From: Erythrobacter litoralis | GTDB lineage: Bacteria; Pseudomonadota; Alphaproteobacteria; Sphingomonadales; Sphingomonadaceae | Assembly (NCBI RefSeq): GCF_001719165.1 | Contig: NZ_CP017057.1 | Span: 1,736,001 to 1,800,000, forward strand | Length of the DNA stretch: 64,000 nucleotides | Reading direction: 5' to 3' | Shown here: piece by piece, positions 58,372 through 64,000 of the stretch | Layout of the letters: each line of letters begins with the position of its first letter | How positions within the stretch are numbered: position 1 is the stretch's first letter | Made by a program: the position numbers and the translations under genes | The notes under the pieces: generated by a model | What the model saw: the letters and a program-made list of their open reading frames with translations, nothing else | Told to the model about the DNA's origin: nothing | Databases searched by the model: none

Positions 58372-58710
58372 TCAGAGACGGCGCCGGGCGTCGTCATCCT
58401 CATGCGCGTCCGATGCGCCCTGCATCTTGCACAGGTAATCGAGCACCGCGCTGTGCATTTCGCCTTCGAAGGCGACGCCCGCTTCCTTGCCCTCGACCCA
58501 GGCGACGACGCCGAGCGGGGCGTTGATCCCGCCGACCTTCATCACCACCCGGTCACCGATGCTGGCAAAGCCGAGACCGCCGCGAATCTTGCAGCCGCCT
58601 TCGGAAATGTCGAGCAGGTCGACATAGACCGGGCGCGAACGCACGCGGCCGCGAACGACGAGGCTGAGCGGTCGGCGCTCGGTGGAGCGAGGGATCGAAT
58701 GCATGTTCAT
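58372..58710 (-). CDS. PilZ-domain protein
   Basis: A 112-residue protein carrying the c-di-GMP-binding PilZ signature: a basic RRPLSLVVRGRV (RxxxR-type, near residue 12), then DLLDISEGGCKIRGG ((D/N)-x-S-x2-G). A barrel-like centre follows (ASIGDRVVMKVGGI), and the C-terminus is acidic. It has no other domain, so it would act as an adaptor. It sits between imuB and the radical SAM gene on the same strand, with 56 bases to imuB and an SOS box just downstream. Confidence 0.85.
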   Translation of the reverse strand: MNMHSIPRSTERRPLSLVVRGRVRSRPVYVDLLDISEGGCKIRGGLGFASIGDRVVMKVGGINAPLGVVAWVEGKEAGVAFEGEMHSAVLDYLCKMQGASDAHEDDDARRRL

Positions 58711-58766
58711 CGCCCCTTTCGGTTAATCCATAAACTTTAATGAATGGCTACGCAGTCCCCTCGGGC

Positions 58767-60464
58767 TCAGGTGCACAGGCCCTGCAAAAACCAGTCGGGC
58801 GCGTGTCCTTCGCGGTCCTTGCCGCGCCCGTCCCCGGCGATGCCGTGGCGGTAGATCCAGTATCGCCGCCCGGCATCGTCCTCGATCCGGTAATAATCGC
58901 GCAGCCGCGCGCTCGAACGTTCGCGCCACCATTCGGGAGCGATCCGCTCCGGCCCCTCGACCCGGGCGACCTCGCGCACTTGCCCACGCCAGCGAAATCG
59001 CTGGGGAAAGCCGTCGGGCGAGGCATAGAGCACCGCGATCCGCTCAGGACGATCGAGCAGCTTCAAAGGCCGCTGGTGGAATTCGAGCAGACCCTGAGCG
59101 GGAGGGACGGGTTCAAGCGGTCCCTGCCAGCCTGTCGCGCGTTCGGGCAGGTGGCTCGCGCGGGGGACCGGGCGACGCACCGCCTCCGCCCCGAGCCGCA
59201 CGGTCAGCCGGTCGATGCAGGCCGCGAGCGAGGTGCCGCGCTGCTGCGCCGATTGTTCGATATCGCCCTGTTCGAGCGCGAGCGGTTCGGTCCAGCTGGC
59301 GGTGAGGCGCACGGTCTCGACCCCGAAGCCCGCATCGACATCGTCGAGTTTCCGGCCGAACAGGCGGATGACATGATCGGGATCGCGCGTCGCGGCGGCG
59401 AGTTCGAGCCGGCGCACGATCACCTCGCCATCGACCCGCCACAGCCCGATCTCGAGCCGCCGCGCACCCTCGCCCCGCCCTTCGAGCTCACGCGCCATGT
59501 CCTGCGCCAGATCGGCAAGCACCCGGTCGAGCAGGTCGCGGTGGCGGATCGGCTCGACAAGGCGGCGCTGGACGAGCGGCATGGCGCGCGCCGCGACCGG
59601 CAGGAGCGGTTCGGGCACGCGGCCGAGCAGCTGGTCGAGCCGGATGAGCGGATTGGCGGCGGGCGATTTGCGATTGCGGAAACGGCGCTGGATCGCATCG
59701 CGCGAGGCGGCTTCGCTCTCACCATCGGCACCGCTGCCCGCCACCCCCGCAAGCTCGCCGAGGCGCTTGAGGCCGAGCCGGCGCAGCACGGTCAGCACGT
59801 CGTCGTCGAGCCGCAATGCCGCCACCGGCAGCTCGGCGAGCCGGGCGAGGAGGTCGTCCTCGGGGCGGGCGATGCTGCGCACAGGCCCGTAATGGGCGAG
59901 CGCCCAGGCCGCCCCCGCTGTCGGCGCGATGGCGCTGCGCACTGCAAGGCCGCGCGTGGTGCAGGCCGTCTCGACATCGGCGAGCAGCCTTGCCTCCCCG
60001 CCGAACAGGTGCGCGACCGCGGTCACGTCGACCAGCACGCCGTCGGGCGCATCAAGCGCGCTCCACGGCCCCCAGCGCCGCGCCCACAGGGCGAGCTTTT
60101 CGAGGAAGGCGAGGTCGCCCGCCGGGTCCGCCGGGGCGGTGCGCACCTCGGGGCAGACGGTCCGCGCATCGGCAAGCATCGTGCCCACCGCCACTCCGGC
60201 CGCGCGGCCCGCATGGTTGACCGCGGCGATGCGCGGGCCATGCGCGGTCTCGGTGATCAGCGCGGTGGGTTCGGCATCAGCACCCTCGCCCGGGGCGCAG
60301 GCGTGTTCAGGCCCGAGCCCGAGCCGCCAGCGATCGACCGAAAGTCGCGCGCACCAAAGGGCGAGGATCCGGCGGGGCGGCGCGTGACCCGGCGTCCCGG
60401 GCGTTCTGGTTGGCGGCGGTTTCGGGGCGGGCGGGCCGGTCGGCGCGGAGGCGTCCGTCGTCAT
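58767..60464 (-). CDS. imuB: ImuB, Y-family polymerase-like mutasome subunit
   Basis: A 565-residue protein resembling DinB-type polymerases but lacking the standard catalytic acidic residues, as expected for ImuB. It begins with a Pro-rich extension, then PPRRILALWCARLSVDRW. ALITETAHGPRIAAVNHAGRAAGVAVGTMLADAR (about residues 75-110) is the typical palm-like region, followed by DVTAVAHLFGGEARLL and the C-terminal WWRERSSARLRDYYRIEDDAGRRYWIYRHG. ATG 60464 is the only usable start; the imuA frame runs on and overlaps it by 158 bases. It bridges DnaE2 to the clamp. Confidence 0.9.
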   Translation of the reverse strand: MTTDASAPTGPPAPKPPPTRTPGTPGHAPPRRILALWCARLSVDRWRLGLGPEHACAPGEGADAEPTALITETAHGPRIAAVNHAGRAAGVAVGTMLADARTVCPEVRTAPADPAGDLAFLEKLALWARRWGPWSALDAPDGVLVDVTAVAHLFGGEARLLADVETACTTRGLAVRSAIAPTAGAAWALAHYGPVRSIARPEDDLLARLAELPVAALRLDDDVLTVLRRLGLKRLGELAGVAGSGADGESEAASRDAIQRRFRNRKSPAANPLIRLDQLLGRVPEPLLPVAARAMPLVQRRLVEPIRHRDLLDRVLADLAQDMARELEGRGEGARRLEIGLWRVDGEVIVRRLELAAATRDPDHVIRLFGRKLDDVDAGFGVETVRLTASWTEPLALEQGDIEQSAQQRGTSLAACIDRLTVRLGAEAVRRPVPRASHLPERATGWQGPLEPVPPAQGLLEFHQRPLKLLDRPERIAVLYASPDGFPQRFRWRGQVREVARVEGPERIAPEWWRERSSARLRDYYRIEDDAGRRYWIYRHGIAGDGRGKDREGHAPDWFLQGLCT

Positions 60465-61194
60465 CGCGAAGTGTCCATTGTCCGGGAATGTGGGAGCGCG
60501 CGCGGAACAGCTCGGCGGCCCAGGCAGGCGCGCCGGGCGCATCGGCGTTCCAGCGCGGACGCGCCGAAGGGGCAGCCGCGACCCGCCAGCGCATCCGGGC
60601 CGAAGACAGGTCCGCCTGCGCATCGAGCCGGACGAGCCACAGCGCCACGCCATGCTTTTCCGCGGTCAGGCTTAGCCGGCGCGAGGCGGTGAAATCGAGC
60701 GCGCGCGGATTGCCCGCGATTTCTCCGATCACGCAGGCGAAATCGCGGCAGCGCAATCCCTCTTCCAGCGCAAACAGCGCATCTTCGGGCGCGCGCGCGG
60801 CGACGTGAACAAGCCTTTCCCGCATGTCACGCGGCAGGCCGTGAAGGTAGGGCCGCCCGCCCCGCTCGATCGCGCGCGCGTCCTGCACCCACAGGACGTG
60901 GCGCAGATCATGCGGCTCTGCGAGCGGATCGGGCGTGGCAGCCGCCGAGGCCAGCGCATCGCGGGCGAGCGCGAGGGCCAGCCCCGCCCCGCTCGCATCA
61001 CCGGCGCTCGCGAAAATCTCGCTATGGAGCGGCTGCTCGGCAAGGCCCGGCCGCCAGCGCCCGTCGCGCCCGGGAGCGAGCGTCACAAGATCGCTCGCCG
61101 AAAGGCGCAAGGCCGCCCCTCCCCCGCGCGGGCGGGAGGGGACGGGAAAGGTCTGGAGCGCGCTCGCGCCGAGGGAGGATGCGTGTTTCGTCAT
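60307..61194 (-). CDS. imuA: ImuA, SulA/RecA-like mutasome subunit
   Basis: A 295-residue protein partnering ImuB and DnaE2. It has the ImuA pattern: HSEIFASAGDASGAGLALALARDAL near residue 60, HVLWVQDARAIERGGRPYLHGL, FALEEGLRC and SRRLSLTAEKHGVALWLVR, then the C-terminal WAAELFRARSHIPGQWTL. Its last 50 or so residues lie within the imuB coding region in another frame. Start ATG 61194 follows the SOS box at 61235-61249 by 40 bases. Confidence 0.88.
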   Translation of the reverse strand: MTKHASSLGASALQTFPVPSRPRGGGAALRLSASDLVTLAPGRDGRWRPGLAEQPLHSEIFASAGDASGAGLALALARDALASAAATPDPLAEPHDLRHVLWVQDARAIERGGRPYLHGLPRDMRERLVHVAARAPEDALFALEEGLRCRDFACVIGEIAGNPRALDFTASRRLSLTAEKHGVALWLVRLDAQADLSSARMRWRVAAAPSARPRWNADAPGAPAWAAELFRARSHIPGQWTLRDDDGRLRADRPARPETAANQNARDAGSRAAPPDPRPLVRATFGRSLAARARA

Positions 61195-61234
61195 GGGAAC
61201 TGCTCTTCGAAGGGGACTCGCGAAGAGGCCCTTT

Positions 61235-61249
61235 GTTCCCATTATGTTC
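61235..61249. promoter_or_regulatory. LexA SOS box upstream of imuA-imuB
   Basis: GTTC-CCATTAT-GTTC, a perfect GTTC-N7-GTTC match, lies 40 bases before imuA. Together with the box at 58295 it indicates two LexA-controlled units in this block. Confidence 0.85.
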
Positions 61250-61294
61250 CACGTAGAGCGCGATTGCAATGCTGCTTGTCGCCTCCCCGGGAAT

Positions 61295-62728
61295 TCAGCT
61301 GCCGAGCACCTGCGGAAACAGCCCGGTGACGAGAATCACGCCCACCGCCAGCGGGCACAGCCACGCGATCAGTGCGCGCCAGACCGACAGCCAGAAACCG
61401 GACAGCCCGGTCATTTCCTCGACCAGCCGCCGGTCCGCCTTCCAGCCGACGAAAACCGCGGTGAAGAAGGCGACGAGCGGCAGCATGACCTTGCCGGTGA
61501 ACCCGTCGACCGTGTCGAGGATGTCGGTGTCCGCGAACAGCGGCCAGAAGCCGAGCGGGCGCACATCGGACCAGACATTGTAACCGAGCAGGCACGCCAC
61601 CCCGATCACGAACGCCCCGCCGCCAAAGACGAGCGACGAGGTCCGCCGGCTCCACCCCATCTCGCCGATGCCCCATGCGACCGGCACTTCGAGCAGCGAG
61701 ATCGAGCTCGTGATCGCCGCGACGAGAATCAGGATGAAGAAAAGAAGCCCGATCAACGCGCCGCCCGGCATCGTCTGGAAGGCGAAGGGGAGCGTCTGGA
61801 ACACCAGCGTCGGCCCCGCCGCCGGATCGAGCCCGACAGCCAGCACGATCGGGAAGATCATCAGCCCCGCGATCAGCGCGACGCTGGTATCGGCGATCGC
61901 GATGGTGACGGCGGTCGGGCCGAGCGGCGCTGGCCCCTTGATGTAGGAGCCATAGGTGATGAGGCCCGCGACGCCCAGCGAGAGCGAGAACAGCGCCTGC
62001 CCAAGCGCCTCGTTCATCGCCTGCGGGGTGAGCTTGCCGAAATCGGGCGTGAACAGGAACGCGATCGCCCCGCCCATCTCGCCGACGAAGGCGCCGTAGA
62101 CCGTGATCCCGACCAGCAGCACGAAGAACATCGGCATGAGGATGGTGGCGGCCGCCTCGATCCCCGAGCCGATCCCGCGCGCGACGATGAACAACGTGGC
62201 GCCCATGAAGACGAGATGCATGGTGAGAAGCAGCATCGGATCGGCGAACAGATTGCCCATTCGGCCCTGGATCATCTCCCGGCTCTCCCCGGCAAGCGCG
62301 CCGCGAAACGGCTCGCCAGAAAACACCGCGCCGAGGAAATCCCCGCCCATCACGCCGACGTAATACAGCACCCAGCCCGCGACGACCGAATAGAAGGACA
62401 GGATCAGGAAAGCTGCGAGCACGCCGATCACGCCGAAGCCCGACCAACTGCCGGAAGCGCCGGAACGCTGCGCCACCTTGCGGATCGAGCCGACCGCATC
62501 GTCCTGACCGGTGCGCCCGATGAATATCTCGGCCAGCACCAGCGGCAGGCCGAGAAGGAAGACGCAGCCGACATAGAACAGGACGAAAGCGCCGCCCCCG
62601 TTCTCGCCCGCAAGGGTGGGAAAGCGCCAGACATTGCCCAGCCCGACGGCCGCGCCGATCGCGGCGAGAATGAATGCGCTGCGCGAGGACCAGCCCTCGC
62701 GTTCGGTCGAACCGGTGGATGCTACCAT
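61295..62728 (-). CDS. Neurotransmitter:sodium symporter-family (NSS) transporter
   Basis: A 477-residue integral membrane protein with about 11-12 helices. TM1 is FILAAIGAAVGLGNVWRFPTLAGENGGGAF, with Gly, Asn and Arg/Phe residues that form the sodium and substrate site in LeuT. Later segments (FSLSLGVAGLITYGSY, ITSSISLLEVPVAWG) correspond to TM6-TM8. These proteins import amino acids or similar small amines. The substrate is not predictable. ATG 62728 matches the family N-terminus. imuA lies 100 bases downstream. Confidence 0.92.
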   Translation of the reverse strand: MVASTGSTEREGWSSRSAFILAAIGAAVGLGNVWRFPTLAGENGGGAFVLFYVGCVFLLGLPLVLAEIFIGRTGQDDAVGSIRKVAQRSGASGSWSGFGVIGVLAAFLILSFYSVVAGWVLYYVGVMGGDFLGAVFSGEPFRGALAGESREMIQGRMGNLFADPMLLLTMHLVFMGATLFIVARGIGSGIEAAATILMPMFFVLLVGITVYGAFVGEMGGAIAFLFTPDFGKLTPQAMNEALGQALFSLSLGVAGLITYGSYIKGPAPLGPTAVTIAIADTSVALIAGLMIFPIVLAVGLDPAAGPTLVFQTLPFAFQTMPGGALIGLLFFILILVAAITSSISLLEVPVAWGIGEMGWSRRTSSLVFGGGAFVIGVACLLGYNVWSDVRPLGFWPLFADTDILDTVDGFTGKVMLPLVAFFTAVFVGWKADRRLVEEMTGLSGFWLSVWRALIAWLCPLAVGVILVTGLFPQVLGS

Positions 62729-62895
62729 GGCGTGAAGAAAACCCTCTGATCGCGCGGCCGTGACGGCGCGCGCCCCTTTTCCCTGATGGAATGTCCCGAT
62801 GGAATGTCCCGTTGCAACCCTACTGCAACGAAAAGCGCTGGCCGCCAAGGGGCAGTCTTTGCCTTTGCCCGGGAGCGGCGCTAAGTGCGCAGGCC

Positions 62896-63768
62896 ATGTC
62901 CACCACCTTTCAGCTCGACACGAGCACCAGCAGGGCCAATCCCACGCCGCAGCCGATGAAGCGGCTGACCGTCCCGCGCATCCGGGCGCGAAAGACCGAC
63001 GGAGTGACCGAAGACCCGCTGGTCATGCTCACCGCCTACACCGCCCGGCAGGCGCAATTGCTCGACGCGCATTGCGACCTGCTGCTGGTGGGCGATTCGC
63101 TCGGTCAGGTGATCTACGGCCTTCCTTCCACCATCCCCGTCACGATGGAGATGATGGCGAACCACGGCGCTGCAGTGGTACGGGGAAGCTATCACTCGGT
63201 CGTCGTGATCGACATGCCGTTCGGCTCCTACGAAGCCTCGCGCGAGCAGGCTTTCGACAGCGCCGCGCGCCTGCTCAAGGAAACCGGCGCCGCCGCGGTC
63301 AAGCTCGAGGGCGGCGCGGCGATGGCGCCGACGGTCGAATTCCTGAACACGCGCGGCATTCCTGTGATGGGTCATGTCGGCCTGACCCCGCAAGCGGTCA
63401 ACGTGCTGGGCGGCTATGCCGCGCGCGGACGCTCGGACGCGGAAGCCGACAAGATCGTCTCGGACGCGAAAGCGCTGGACGAGGCGGGCGCCTTCGCGAT
63501 CGTCGTCGAAGGCGTGGTCGAACCCATCGCCATCGCCGTCACCGAAGCGGTCTCCTGTCCCACGATCGGCATCGGCGCCTCGGCGAAATGCGACGGGCAG
63601 GTGCTCGTCACCGATGACATGCTCGGCATGTTCGAACGCGTCCCGCGTTTCGTGAAGCGCTACGAGAACATCGCCGAGATCATCGAAAAGACCGTCGCAA
63701 CCTACGCCTCGGAAGTGCGCGCGCGCAGCTTCCCGGGCGAGGAACAGACCTACCAGCCCAAGGGTTGA
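62896..63768 (+). CDS. panB: 3-methyl-2-oxobutanoate hydroxymethyltransferase
   Basis: Makes ketopantoate from 2-oxoisovalerate and methylene-THF, the first step of pantothenate synthesis. The 290-residue protein has [27 protein letters not shown] near residue 40, Mg-ligand Asp residues, [39 protein letters not shown] and [27 protein letters not shown] 62896 gives a normal N-terminus with a short extension. It draws on the same 2-oxoisovalerate pool as the leuA step. Confidence 0.95.
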   Translation: MSTTFQLDTSTSRANPTPQPMKRLTVPRIRARKTDGVTEDPLVMLTAYTARQAQLLDAHCDLLLVGDSLGQVIYGLPSTIPVTMEMMANHGAAVVRGSYHSVVVIDMPFGSYEASREQAFDSAARLLKETGAAAVKLEGGAAMAPTVEFLNTRGIPVMGHVGLTPQAVNVLGGYAARGRSDAEADKIVSDAKALDEAGAFAIVVEGVVEPIAIAVTEAVSCPTIGIGASAKCDGQVLVTDDMLGMFERVPRFVKRYENIAEIIEKTVATYASEVRARSFPGEEQTYQPKG

Positions 63769-63819
63769 GACCGGGCAAGCCGCCGCCTTCCCCTCCCGCC
63801 TGCCGGAACCCAAGCTGCC

Positions 63820-64000
63820 ATGCAGACCCTGCTTCGCTACTACACCTTCTCGCTGTTCTTCACCGCGGCCTGCCTTGCCGGAGCGGCATATTACGGCTGG
63901 GTCAGCAGCGGCACCGTGGCGGGCATGCTGTCAGTGCTTTGGATCGTGGTCGTGCTGTCCATCCTCGAGGTCTCGCTCAGTTTCGACAATGCAGTCGTCA
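63820..64000 (+). CDS. DUF475/TerC-like membrane protein (5' part)
   Basis: The first 60 residues of an integral membrane protein, cut by the window end. It opens with two membrane helices and ends with VLSILEVSLSFDNAVV, the conserved early motif of DUF475 proteins, which resemble TerC ion transporters. The ATG is 51 bases after panB. The remainder lies outside the window. Confidence 0.8.
   Translation, partial: MQTLLRYYTFSLFFTAACLAGAAYYGWVSSGTVAGMLSVLWIVVVLSILEVSLSFDNAVV

Noticed and set aside
60935..62749. 604-residue plus-strand frame opposite imuA and the NSS transporter
   Set aside because: It spans two well-supported genes on the other strand and is low complexity (long runs of charged residues), so it is a shadow.

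Overview
The window is 64 kb of high-GC bacterial chromosome, densely packed with short intergenic gaps and many 1-8 bp overlaps. The gene content and protein styles point to an alphaproteobacterium of the order Sphingomonadales, most likely family Erythrobacteraceae: probable primase tail followed by rpoD, long-form leuA, ilvB-ilvN-ilvC, PstA with an N-terminal DUF3333-type region, the imuA/imuB/dnaE2 mutasome, GTTC-N7-GTTC LexA boxes and Coq4 proteins. The family call is inference from protein resemblance; no rRNA is present. I see no phage, insertion sequence or CRISPR array. This is core chromosome, and its novelty lies in small regulatory elements and unusual gene groupings.

Layout. 0-9 kb: rpoD, a DUF2059 protein, a small methyltransferase-like membrane protein, the rpiB-glyA-nrdR-trmJ run, and rpsD with its own leader and terminator. 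9-20 kb: a long minus-strand stretch holding chorismate mutase, an S9 peptidase, the queuosine enzymes tgt and queA on either side of an outer-membrane barrel and an ABC exporter, a cyclophilin, coaD, two related small exported proteins, ispA and xseB. 20-27 kb: two membrane proteins, purL, a DUF3052-like gene, then a nitroreductase convergent with one coq4 and divergent from another, and serB. 27-38 kb: miaA, ilvB-ilvN-ilvC behind a classical leader-peptide attenuator, YceI, an FMN lactate dehydrogenase, an I78-like lipoprotein, leuA with a weaker leader candidate, and membrane proteins. 38-45 kb: amidohydrolase, nitronate monooxygenase, an AHH-type protein, an unknown partner, a flavodoxin, recJ and tRNA-Glu. 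45-51 kb: phosphate control, phoR-pstC-pstA-pstB-phoU-phoB, with no pstS. 51-61 kb: a minus-strand SOS block in two transcription units. One is imuA-imuB, possibly continuing to a PilZ gene. The other is radical SAM-udgX-dnaE2, possibly continuing to an extensin-like gene. Each starts behind a LexA box. 61-64 kb: an NSS-family transporter, panB and the start of a DUF475 gene.

How the parts fit. The ilv and leu genes make branched-chain amino acids. The ilv leader encodes an 11-residue peptide rich in Leu, Val and Ile codons ahead of a strong terminator hairpin, so sensing of charged tRNA by attenuation is very likely. The 51-61 kb block couples the translesion mutasome with the uracil-DNA-binding protein UdgX and its radical-SAM partner, whose chemistry is unknown. 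That block is the best candidate for an incompletely described system. The second is the Coq4/nitroreductase island, where both coq4 genes carry a similar TTACA-N4-TGTAA palindrome upstream.
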